Positions 25,501-35,110 of a stretch of 64,000 nucleotides of DNA are shown here, piece after piece. Origin of the DNA: Saxidomus purpurata (lineage: Eukaryota > Mollusca > Bivalvia > Venerida > Veneridae); the NCBI GenBank assembly GCA_022818135.1, contig JAFMSR010000002.1, forward strand, positions 44,244,699 through 44,308,698, given 5' to 3'. How positions within the stretch are numbered: position 1 is the stretch's first letter; every line of letters starts with the position of its first letter. A program made the translations under genes and the position numbers. The notes under the pieces are model-generated. The model searched no databases and was not told the origin of the DNA. It worked only from the letters and a program-made list of their open reading frames with translations.

Positions 25501-26871
25501 GGAAAAATACACAATCAGCATCAGACTGTGTTAGAAGTGTTACACAATCAGTGACAGACTGTGATATAAGTGATACACAATCGGCATCACACTGTGTTAC
25601 ATGTAATTCAACAGCAGACTGTGCTTCTAGTGAAGACTGTGATACAATCAAAGCTAATCAAGGTTTGCTGAATGATGAAGTGAGGGGTGCTTGGACAGGT
25701 GTGACAGCGTTTGAAATAAGCAAATCATCTTGCTGTAAGAGAATACAAGCTGTCCATCTTGACTGGGAGAATGTGGACCATAATCTAATTGAACAGTTAT
25801 TATACACTGATGTGATACTTGCAGCAGGTTAGTATGTTAGTACACACTTTTTTATGGCCCCCCCCCATCCACCAATTTGTTAACACAGGGAGCTCAGTTA
25901 TTGCATACAAGATCTGTCTCAATAAATTGAATGTCAAAAAGTTGTCTTTTAAGTATTTTGAGGTTTTTTATGTGTTAAACTTTGAGAATGGTTAAATGTC
26001 AGTTGTCTATACTGACAATTAGATTGTTTACACTATACAGTAGTATCAACATTTTATAGCAAATTAAATCGTAAACACTACATAATATGGTGATAAGATC
26101 TTTGATGAGTTCTTTATTACATTCCGCCTTATGATTCTACAATTTCTGCTAATGTTATTCATATGGTGGAAAGTTGTTATTTAGCACTGTTTTGTTTAAG
26201 TCTGTATTTTACAGAGATAAGGTATAGACGTTCATCAAAGCACATCATTTGCCTTTGCTGTAGTTCTGAATAGACGTTAAAGGTGAAATTATCTGTTTTA
26301 TGACTTACGTCTATATAATACGTCTTTTATTTATTTTCAGATGTGGTTTATGATACAAGGATTATACCAGGGTTAGTGTCGGTTTTAAAGATCTTCCTCG
26401 GTAATAGAGCAACACACCCTGTGGCATACATAGCCTCGACAATACGGAATGAAGATACTCGTGACCAGTTCCTCGTTACTCTTAGTATGTATAAGATACT
26501 TTCGAATTGTTCCATAGTTCTTGTTAGTTTTTGGCAGCATAGTTACATGACAGGGTTTTAAGATGCTTTGATAAAGCTAGTGAATTCTTTGTATACAGTA
26601 GACTGTTAAGTGGCCAGTTGTGACATAGAACTGAAGTGTTCACTTTAAGCATTTGTTAGTTTGTAATAGACTGGTGGCTGTTTATTTTAGGCGACAGCTT
26701 ACACAGGTGTAACTGTGAGTGTAAAAAAAACTAGAATGCAGAATATTGTTTTGTACATTTCTAGGTAATGAAGGACTGAAGTATGAGCAAGTGGATCCTC
26801 CAACTTTGAGACTGTTCCATTATGACAGAAGTCTTCCAATTGAGATAATCCGAGTTACAGCTACAGTATAG
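19512..26871 (+). CDS. EEF2KMT: eEF2-lysine N-methyltransferase (EEF2KMT/FAM86)
   Basis: SAM-dependent seven-beta-strand methyltransferase; the human enzyme trimethylates a lysine of elongation factor 2. CDS exons: 19512-19634, 21651-21791, 22236-22346, 23379-23456, 24418-24473, 25181-25827, 26341-26484, 26765-26871. They total 1407 bp, giving 468 aa, with all phases consistent. The FAM86 N-terminal domain shows FFEMVPVRRIQWQ, HQYPPSIQYQRAFLKKLL and SCGTTGLSTWQAAQHLAEWA. Motif I is ILELGCGLGLSG (172-183); DVVY at the 25827/26341 junction is the family DxxY motif. The human protein is 330 aa; the excess is a Cys/Asp/Thr-rich repeat insertion between the NIELN and VHLDWENV blocks, all in the 647-bp exon. 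ATG at 19512 was chosen over 19542 as the first in frame; the start is the least certain point. Confidence 0.93.
19740..19855. repeat. Foldback element AAAACGTCCCCATT in eef2kmt intron 1
   Basis: AAAACGTCCCCATT at 19740 faces AATGGGGACGTTTT at 19822-19835. AAAACGTCCCGCC and TTTTTGGGAC copies lie further in and out. Compact palindromic MITE-like sequence just downstream of exon 1. Confidence 0.6.
19919..21520 (-). mobile_element. Pearl-like element, inverse orientation, interrupted by a second element
   Basis: The right end is the inverse of the 4631 element start (CTTTCGGGGGTATTAATCAC, then GATAGGTCTAGTTT). Pieces at 19919-20062 and 21260-21520 carry inverse copies of the GGCAATAACTCTGTAATTA unit. 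The core is split by the element at 20063-21259, and the left terminus appears truncated. It lies wholly in eef2kmt intron 1. Confidence 0.75.
20063..21259. mobile_element. Nested element with 167-bp tandem units
   Basis: Left end TTAGCTCGACTATTCGG; right end AATAGTCGAGCTTGCTG plus GGACAGCTCTTGTT, so the termini contain inverted TAGCTCGACTATT. Core units anchored on GGTTAAAGTTTTGCCTGCTA begin at 20135, 20302, 20470, 20638, 20805 and 20972, a spacing of 167-168 bp. It sits inside one monomer of the 19919-21520 element. Its inverse start AACAAGAGCTGTCC is the same as at 34035. Confidence 0.8.
21865..22098 (+). repeat. tRNA-derived SINE in eef2kmt intron 2
   Basis: A box TGGTTGAGTGG at 21872-21882 and B box AGTTCAAATCC at 21935-21945, spaced as in a pol III promoter. 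An unrelated body follows and the 3' tail is CAACAACAACAACAATT. The cloverleaf is not complete enough for a tRNA gene, so it is called a SINE. Confidence 0.75.
25405..25650 (+). repeat. Coding minisatellite in eef2kmt exon 6
   Basis: In-frame tandem units of about 33-36 bp encode variants of TQSxxDC followed by four or five residues: CDTQSVPDCDRKN, TQSASDCVRSV, TQSVTDCDISD, TQSASHCVTCN. DNA units share ACACAATCAG and AGACTGTGAT. The segment has no stop and no convincing internal GT-AG pair, so it is read as part of the protein. Confidence 0.75.
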
Positions 26872-27119
26872 AGGCACTTGGTCCGGAAAACACGGTTTAT
26901 CATTCGTTCCAGCAATATATACCATGATATGTGTTCATGCTTAGTCCTATACTATTCAACTAAAAAAATTGCATTATAGTGTGGAAAAAAAACCCCTAAA
27001 ACTAGACTCAAGATTTTTTTATAAGCAGATACTACTGATAAGGTGCTTAAACAGGAATTACCTCAGTACTAGGGTTTAAATTGTCTTTCAGGTGATAGAA
27101 CTGGTTTACATATAGATTG

Positions 27120-27125
27120 AATAAA
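27120..27125 (+). other. eef2kmt polyadenylation signal
   Basis: AATAAA about 249 bases past the eef2kmt stop. It is the first canonical hexamer I noticed downstream. Assignment is by position. Confidence 0.5.
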
Positions 27126-27399
27126 TTTGCAATTTCGTGTCTGTTTTCTTAGAGAATTTTGTCTGTCCACTGGGGGAGGCAAACCATTTTTCACATTGTC
27201 CTTTATCCATCAGTCCCAGCCTCATCTCAGCCTCATAACTATTTGCTATTGTGATCATGTGATATCCATTCTGTGTTGGAAAAGTTTTTTCTGTCCTTTT
27301 CTTTACGTTCATTAAATCCCTGTTTTCAGTCCCTTTCGGATAAAAGGCACAAATCAGACTCATTTAAGTACTAATTAGTTCCTTGCAGGTCATATAACC

Positions 27400-27905
27400 A
27401 GTTTGGGGACTATAGTTTGTGCTGTTCTGTCCGTCCGCAATTTTGTTTTTGGTCTGTCTCTTCCACATGCATAGACCAATTCTGATATAACTTCACACAA
27501 TGGTTTCTATACTGAAAGGGTGTGTCATGCACAACAATTAGCCAGCTACTCCCACGGTCACACTTCGGGCTCAAACACTACTATATGCAATTTAGTTTCT
27601 GGTCTGTATTTTCCACATGCATTCACAAGTTTTGATTTAGCTTCACACAATTGTTACGCATACCCCAAGGGTGTGATATACACGAAAACAGCCATCTACT
27701 TCCAAGGTCAATGTCGCACTTGGGCTCACACTTTGGGCTCAAACACTACTAAATGCAATTTTGTCTCCGGCTTTTATCTTCCACATGCATGGACCGATTT
27801 TGATATAACTTTACACAATTGTTACCCATGTGAGGAAGGTGTGTTGTGCACAATACCCAGTCACCTGCTCTCCAGGTCGGGCTCGAACTCTGTAAATTTA
27901 TAGTG
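27400..27905 (+). repeat. Dispersed tandem repeat, three units
   Basis: Three roughly 150-bp units contain CTTCCACATGCAT, TTTTGATATAACTTCACAC-like text and GGGCTCAAACACTACTA. They are the inverse of the repeat at 2040-2345. A 127-codon ORF through them reflects the repeat and not a protein. Confidence 0.6.
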
Positions 27906-28044
27906 TGTACACCCTTCTTTGAAGTTTGCTCCAAACTGGTAGGGGACTTCATATTATATAGCAATACCTCATCAAATTATTCATTAAAGACTGCTAGACA
28001 CTTACTGAAAAATCATTGCTAGTTGCTCTTGTTCTGAAAATACA

Positions 28045-28290
28045 CCATCTCCCTTGGTCTAGTGGTTTAGGCATCCACCTTGGGAGCGGGAGGTTGAAGG
28101 TTTGAATCCCAGCAGGGGTCTGTTAATTCTGATATGGCCAGTTGGTGAGCCCCCCGCTAGTTAAATAATGGTTACTGTATGCCTACCTGCCTGGCATTAA
28201 AGGATAGGAATTGGGAGGTAAATGTCCTCAGAAAGAAGGTATCTCATAAGTCGGATATGGCTGGCCCTTTAAAAAGGGGTGACACTATAG
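28045..28290 (+). repeat. tRNA-derived SINE
   Basis: A box TGGTCTAGTGG at 28055-28065 and B box GGTTTGAATCC at 28099-28109. The tRNA-like head is followed by a non-tRNA body ending near GGGGTGACACTATAG. It differs from the 21865 SINE, so at least two SINE families are present. Confidence 0.75.
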
Positions 28291-28655
28291 TAAACAGTTT
28301 TATACCAAACTTTTTTTCTTGCAGACTCGTGAATTGTAATTATGTAAAAGTGATATTTCATGTGCACATGGACTCGTGGAGGCCAGAATAATTGCAAAAA
28401 GAGTGTACAAAGCCTGAGTTACTTTGACTTTTAATAGCTGAAATCATATAATAAAACTATCAACAGTTTCATTACATCATCAACTTCCAAGGATTGGCCA
28501 TTTACGAAGGTAGAAATATCAATGACCTAAACTTGTCAATAGCCACTCTGGATAGATTGTGTCCACTCCTGTAAAAAACAGTTCTCAGATTCAGATATAG
28601 CGGAAGGTAATGGATAGGTCTAGTTAAATGTTATACAATTATAGACTTATTCTGA

Positions 28656-28759
28656 GGTCAATATATAGTTTTGCGGACCTGTTAAAAGTGATACTGACCA
28701 AGGATAAAGTCCTAGGTCAATATCATTCTTTTACATGTCCGCAAAACTGAATATTGACC
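28656..28759. repeat. Palindromic foldback element
   Basis: GGTCAATATA...AGTTTTGCGGACCTG faces CATGTCCGCAAAACTGAATATTGACC in reverse. The arms also include TTAAAAGTGATACTGACC against GGTCAATATCATTCTTTTA. About 104 bp of nearly continuous imperfect palindrome, no coding capacity. Confidence 0.7.
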
Positions 28760-28799
28760 AAAACATTAGTCTAAAATTATTATATCATATGCCTCATAA

Positions 28800-30300
28800 A
28801 AAGTAGTGAAAATTACACGAAAATATTACAGAAATGACGTCTTGAAATCCGTGCAGGTCTACACATCATTTACCAGGTCTACACATACTTTTGCAGACCA
28901 GGCACATGAGCGCTATCGGCCAATTAGGATTAAGTATTTGTGACAGGTATATGATAATAAAAAATATTCACCTGCTAGGGTAACGTGTTTGGGGAAAATA
29001 AAAAAAAAAAAAAACCGACAGATCTGTAAATCTACTGACAGCTGACCTCCAGACTATTGGAAAGTGTTGAAAAGGGGTATGCAGATCTGTAATAGGGGTA
29101 CAAAATGAAGCTTCTAGAGTAATCAATGGTTTGACAGTGACCTGCTTTTTGCTCCAAAGTTTCCTTGACCTAGAGTTTATCAAGACTGAGCCACTGCTGT
29201 CATGAGAAGGAATAAAGCAACACAACTTTTTACCTGAAGTTTAATGTATACACTTTTCTAGTTGATATATATCAAAAGACCTCTTTAACTTGTTTACAAA
29301 ATCTCTAACACTCTTTCCAAACAGATAATATATAATACATGTATGTGTATATATCACATAAAATATGAATAAATCAAAATTGCAGTGCTTAACATGAACA
29401 CAGTTCAATATGGTCTCTCGCAAAAACATAACAGCATGTAAATAAACAAAATAAAATAAGGAACACTTTATGGGGGAAAACGCTGGGAATGGAAACTCGA
29501 CCATCTGTAAAACACGATGGTGCTCTGTTCTGGAACCATTGCTAGAATAAAGTGGTACTTAAATAAGAGACCAATGAGGGCCTTATATTGCTCACCCAAG
29601 TTGTACTGAAACTCGGAGACAGGTACAACACAATAGGGATACCAAAATCTCTGACCTATTGTCATACAAATCAAATTAAAAACTGAACATACTAGTAGTG
29701 GGTTTACAACCACCATCGTGGCACAATTTTCGTAAAGATCATATATACACACACTAACTGCAGCATTCTAAGTTAGAATCTAACCAAGTTCCATGAAAAT
29801 CTGAGAATGTCGAATGTACAGCGCTAAAATATTTTTGCTGGTGAATTGCATGTATGGCTAAATTTCAATACACATCATTTACATATTGTCTGTTACTTTC
29901 TGACAAAGTTTTATGAAAATTGAACGGAAATTTAATCATTTCTATAAGATTTCGCTAAAATCTGTTGCAGAGATGTAAGTTAAGCTTTTCACCGCACAAT
30001 TTAAATACAAAACATGCAGACACTGTCCAGTACCAGTTACTATTTTTAGCTCTGGAACCCATGTTGTCTAGTGAACTGGAACCATTTGAACAATTCAGAG
30101 AACTCAATGACAGGATGATTTGGGCCAAGTTCGGTGAAATTAAATTAGAAATTAGACATTAGAAAATGTTTGATATGAACTCTGGAGAAAGTACAGATGA
30201 CAGACACCAATATATCCTAAAACTTCACCATGAGAGCAACATGCTGAGGTGATCTAAAAGCATTACCAGATACTCCAGCCAATATGAAATCACAGCTGTC
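28800..30300. other. Intergenic stretch without recognised features
   Basis: AT-rich DNA with short ORFs on both strands lacking domain signatures. No ordered repeat or RNA gene was recognised. Confidence 0.4.
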
Positions 30301-30303
30301 TGT

Positions 30304-30480
30304 TTAGTTGATTAACTGAGGAACAGCTTTCACCAATTGTACGTCATCAATGTTTATATTTGTAGCATTGAGATGAGCCCAGTAAAGTCGACTCTCAGTA
30401 CAGACTGAACCAAGATGTCCAGGTATCGACCGCTGCTTTTTCACTGCTACCATTTCACTGGCTTCATCATTAAACATAGG
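30304..30480 (-). CDS. Unrecognised ORF tail, possible terminal exon
   Basis: The last part of a minus-strand ORF reads SEMVAVKKQRSIPGHLGSVC, then ESRLYWAHLNATNINIDDVQ, and stops at 30304. Its composition is protein-like, unlike the Phe/Ile/Tyr-rich translation upstream of 30480. A pyrimidine stretch (TCTCTCTTTCCC on the minus strand) precedes possible AG acceptors near 30465. None gives the phase needed to follow the RGS exon at 46309, and I found no other partner exon. It could be a relic or chance. Confidence 0.15.
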   Translation of the reverse strand, partial: PMFNDEASEMVAVKKQRSIPGHLGSVCTESRLYWAHLNATNINIDDVQLVKAVPQLIN

Positions 30481-30956
30481 GAAAGAGAGATTGGCTTTAT
30501 TAAAATAAATGTTTGATATTTTGAAAAGAAAAATGAGTCGTATGACCTTATTAGTAGTTCTAATATTATCTAGCTTGAGAACATAGAAAGTGATAAAAAA
30601 ATCCTGGATTTCAATGACCTGCGCTGCTAAAAATATAATCTTGCTAACTAAAAAATAAAACAGGAATGCAGTATCAAAAATAAAATATAGAATGTGGCAA
30701 CATAAAAAATAATACAAAAACACGTCAATTCAAGGTAGGGAATAATGCAGTTACTGTTTAACTGAGATTGTTCTTTATTTTATGCTAACTACCGGTAATG
30801 AAATACTGTGTTATATCAGTGAAATATAGAGTGATGATATAGATTTCATATCAGTCACAGTGTGGGTGATATACGTCTGCCGGAACTACTTTTTTAAGTA
30901 GTGCATATACACATAATTTTGCTTTTGTTTTAATATTTAGCATAAAATAAACAGAA

Positions 30957-31099
30957 AATTTGTTTGTTTTAAGTGGATATAGAATATATCTCAACTCAAA
31001 CTGATACAATTTTAACTTGCGCATTGCGCTCGTGAAAATATTACAATTGTATCACTTCTCGGTGAGATATATTCCATATCCACTCAAAACAAACAAATA
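30957..31099. repeat. Palindromic MITE with CTTGCGCATTGCGCTCGTG loop
   Basis: The left arm TTTGTTTGTTTTAAGTGGAT runs on into ATAGAATATATCTCA. It is mirrored by TGAGATATATTCCATATCC with ACTCAAAACAAACAAAT. Inner arms ATACAATTTTAA and TTACAATTGTATCAC also pair, and a GC-rich centre holds GCGCATTGCGC. Clear foldback structure of about 143 bp. Confidence 0.75.
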
Positions 31100-32935
31100 T
31101 CCTCTATATATCTCGCATAAAGTACAAAACATGAAATGTTAACTCTTTATATAAACAACTTGCAGTCATGCAGATTTACTAACCTATGCAAGATCTATGT
31201 TTGCCTTAACCTGCTAAATGGACTTCAGTTCCATTGTTGGACCAAAGGGGTGCTTGTTTAAAATGTACTGACTAAACAGTGAACAGTGCATATCATAATA
31301 TCGAGGACCAAGTGCAAAAAGGTTATAACTCTGCTATATTTTTACATAGAGTTACAACTTACAACCAGTTCGCACTCGGCCCTTAATACACACAGCATGG
31401 TAATAGTGGAGAATTTAAGAGTCAACTGAACTTCTAAAGAATGGAAAACACTGCATGGTCAAATAGAAGTGTAAAGGCTTCTGTGTAACAGAGAACACAT
31501 ATTATACATTGCACTATTTTGTGTTTTTGGCAAATACTATTATATATTCAAAACAAAACATGACTAGATGATAACTAACATTATTAAATAACATAACAAT
31601 TATTGGTGAAACAAACTGTGTAAATTTAATTGGTGAAAAATACACATAATAGAGGGGAGGGGGAGAGGTTAGTTGAAACAATAATTTGCACTTTTTAAAG
31701 CTGAACCCCAATAACATTCTGTAAAGTCCTCAGTTTTAACCCTGAAAAAATCGTTAAATGCCATTAATAACCTTTTAGAGATTTTACTGAACATATTAAA
31801 TACAAATATTACTTTACAAATCCCACAACGTCCAGGTGATGCACCATAATAATCAACAAAAATACAGTGATCTTGAGAAAAACTTGCAATGTTTTGGTTC
31901 ACTAATATACACATAAAAGAACAGCTAAAATTTTCAAACTATGCTGTTCTCTTTAAAACCCCTCCTCCCAAGTGATATACCTAAGTGAGTGTGTTTTAAA
32001 CTTTCTCAAATTCTTGCAAAATAATTCAGGAACAAGGCAAAATATTAAATTTTGGCACTACACGTACTTGCTACATGATTTTGATATTCACCAATGTTTC
32101 ATTCTGAACTTTATCAACAGGGAATCTTTCCCAGTTTAAACTGATAATAGATGTCCAATTACTGTTTTCTTAAGTGCATAATTAATGATCTGTATTCAAT
32201 CTAATATTTCTACTTCAATAAAAGCTGCCAACTTTTGACATTGTCAATTCTTTACAATGATTACCCGCCAATTGCTTCAATATAACTACTTTATTTTTTC
32301 ATGATTGTGAAATTTAATCACTCTCGAGACTCACTCCAGCTGGAATATATCTCGGGGAAGAGAGAGTTGCAATGCAGAACTACCGTACTATGTCTTGCTT
32401 ACACAACTCCAAATCACCATCCATAATCTACCCAGTAGGCTTTTGCTTTTGATAGTTACGATTAACACAAAAAGAAACCACGAGCACCACATTACGCCCG
32501 CAATGCGTCTCTGCATACTCTCACACTTATCTTTTGGCTACTGGCATTTTACACAATTTTTGGCTAAATAAACAAAATATTTGGACAAAACTGACATGGT
32601 ATTGCAATCAGGGAAAACAAAACTCCCTAGCTTTTCAATTTTTGTTAGGTACCAGCATGCATGCGAGTCATACTGGGGTCTTGGCAAGTTCACCTGGGTA
32701 GAAATCCCAGGGGTTGGCCGGGACTATAAACAATTTAAATGAAGAAGTTCAGATTAAAACATTGGTATTATATGGATCAACAGTACCTGATTAACACTGC
32801 TGATTAAAGCGGTAAATAAAATGACAGCTGTGTATATATAAGATGTGAACTATGTACAATATAGAATCTGCATCAAGTATAAAAGTAAAAGTGAAAGACT
32901 GTGCTTTGGGGGAACTGAACTTCTGTTAAAAAATA

Positions 32936-33425
32936 CAGTCGAACTTGCCCATGCGACCACGTGTATTAAGCGACCTTTGTCTTAAGCGACCGCTTTTGAA
33001 TCCCCCCCCCCCGAGCGTTTTTACACTGTTTTGCTATTGCATTAAGCGACTTTTGTGTAACGCGACCAGCGACCAGTAGTTAGCGACCAATAATCAGTCT
33101 TTTGTTCGTATTTGGCGACCATTTTATGTGCAAACAGATTATTTCTATGGAAACTGACCGCTTTAAAGTTGCATTTGACGTTCCAATCTCGTATGGATTA
33201 TCATCCATCCTTATGTCTGCATGTGTTAATTATCGGGTATTTACCGACTTTCGGTACTTTCAAGTACAAACTATTTTGCTATTTTTGGAAAATAACCACG
33301 AGACATAAGTACGATTTATGGAAAAAATTTGCTGTCTCCGGTGATGCTTTGTATTAAGAGACCATTTTATTAAGCGACCAGCTTTTGCCTTTCCCTTGAG
33401 CGGTCTCTTAATACAAGTTTGACTG
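32936..33425. mobile_element. pogo-like MITE, intact 490-bp copy
   Basis: Termini CAGTCGAACTTG and CAAGTTTGACTG are inverted with one mismatch and flanked by TA on both sides (32934-32935, 33426-33427). Subterminal TTAAGCGACC motifs repeat on both sides. ORFs across it are accidental. The copy at 41914-43376 is the same family, interrupted. Confidence 0.8.
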
Positions 33426-33904
33426 TATAAGAATATTTTAAAATTTAGTACTACCCAAAATGCATAAAAAACACCTTTACTAGCAGAAATCAAACTCCAC
33501 ATCATAAAACAGCTTTATAAAACAATCATTTGCTTCATGTCACCTGATTCGTATACTGTCTGTACATAACACGAAACAGTGCAACATGACGTGTAAAAAT
33601 CAGAATTTGTCGCAACCATTCACATGCTGCTATCATTTCATTTTCATTATTTTCTTTTTGCTTCCTTTCAAGGAATGGTGTTAGCTGCTGTTTCAAGTTT
33701 TTTTGATAATATCAAGTTTTACAGCGTTTGTTTCTCACATGTACATCCTATCTGTGCCAGTCCATCTTTAACTAGAGCTATCACCAGAATGCACCATGAC
33801 TCGCTGAACTATATATTTTAGCATATAAAAAAATTGTAATTGAAGCTAAACAGAGTTGTGCCCCTTGAGAAGCCCGCTGGTACAACGGTATGTACATGTG
33901 CATA

Positions 33905-34014
33905 TTCATAATTTGGGATTGGCTGTAATATTTATTCATAATTTGGGATTGGCTGTAACATTTATACATAATTTGGGATTGGGTTTAACACTGATTCATA
34001 GTTTGGGATTTGAG
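33905..34014. repeat. 30-bp minisatellite, four units
   Basis: TTCATAATTTGGGATTGGCT recurs at exactly 30-bp steps from 33905, 33935, 33965 and 33995, with increasing divergence to the right. Confidence 0.85.
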
Positions 34015-34034
34015 GAAACCAGTACCTTTGAACA

Positions 34035-35110
34035 AACAAGAGCTGTCCCTCACAAGTGACGAATGCCCCCGAAAGAGGTGCCTCACAGTCTGTGTCCTCT
34101 CCATGTGCTCAATAAATGTGCTATGTAATTTTAAAATCCTTCCATGCATGACAGAGTAATCATGCATACAGTATTCCATTACTTTAAACACTAAGTGTGA
34201 CCATGACCTTTGAGGTAGGGACTTGGGTCTTGCCTGGACACATCCGCTTGATGTGCTAGACATTTTTGCCAAGTTATTTTAAAATCCTTCAAAGCATAAT
34301 AAAGTTATAGTCCGGACACAAATGTATGCATATATACAGGATTCCATTACCTATAAATTCTAAGTGTGACCTTGACGTTTGTGGTAGGGATGTGGGTCTT
34401 GCACGCGACACGTCACTCTTGATGTGCTAGACATTTGTGCCAAATTATTTTAAAATCCTTTAAAGCATGACAAAATTACAGTCCGGACACGAATGCGTGC
34501 ATATATGCATATATAGAGGAATCCATTACCTTCAAACTCTAAGTGTGACCTTGACCTTTGAGGTAGGGACGTGGGTCTTGCACGCGACACGTCGTCTTGA
34601 TGTGCTAGACATTTGTGCCAAGTTATTTTAAAATCCTTCAATGCATGACAAAGTTACAGTCCGGACACGAATGTGTGCATATATGCATATACAGAGGAAT
34701 CCATTACCTTCAAACTCTAAGTATGACCTTGACCTTTGAGCTAGGGACGTGGGTCTTGCACGCGACACATCGTCTTGATGTGCTAGACATGTGTGCCTAG
34801 TTATTTTAAAATCCTTCAATGCATGACAAAGTTACAGTCCGGACACGAATGTGTGCATATATAGAGGATTCCATAACCTTCATACTCCAAGTGTGACCTT
34901 CACCTTTGAGGTAGGGATGTGGGTCTTGCACGCGACACGTCGTCTTGATGTGCTAGACATGTGTGCCAAGTTATTTTAAAATCCTTCAATGCATGACAGA
35001 GTTACAGTCCGGACACGAATTTGTAAGTGGGGACGGACGGACAGACGGACGGACGGACAGACGGACAGACGGTGCGATTTTAATATGCCTCCCTTCAGGG
35101 GCATAAAAAA
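34035..35110. mobile_element. Pearl-like element, ~175-bp units and ACGG tract
   Basis: Starts AACAAGAGCTGTCC, then GAATGCCCCCGAAAG, and ends CTTCAGGGGCATAA. Core units anchored on GGTAGGGACGTGGGTCTTGC recur near 34215, 34384, 34563, 34741 and 34911, a spacing of 169-179 bp. A GGACGGACGGACAGACGGAC tetranucleotide tract lies next to the right end. Same architecture as 4631-5981 with an unrelated core unit. Confidence 0.78.

Noticed and set aside
25388..25651. Minus-strand ORF rich in SQSxTDCV
   Set aside because: Antisense reading of the eef2kmt coding minisatellite; the plus frame has conserved flanking exons.
27520..27903. 127-codon plus ORF with repeated SGSNTT
   Set aside because: Follows the dispersed tandem repeat, whose inverse copy at 2040-2345 is also non-coding.
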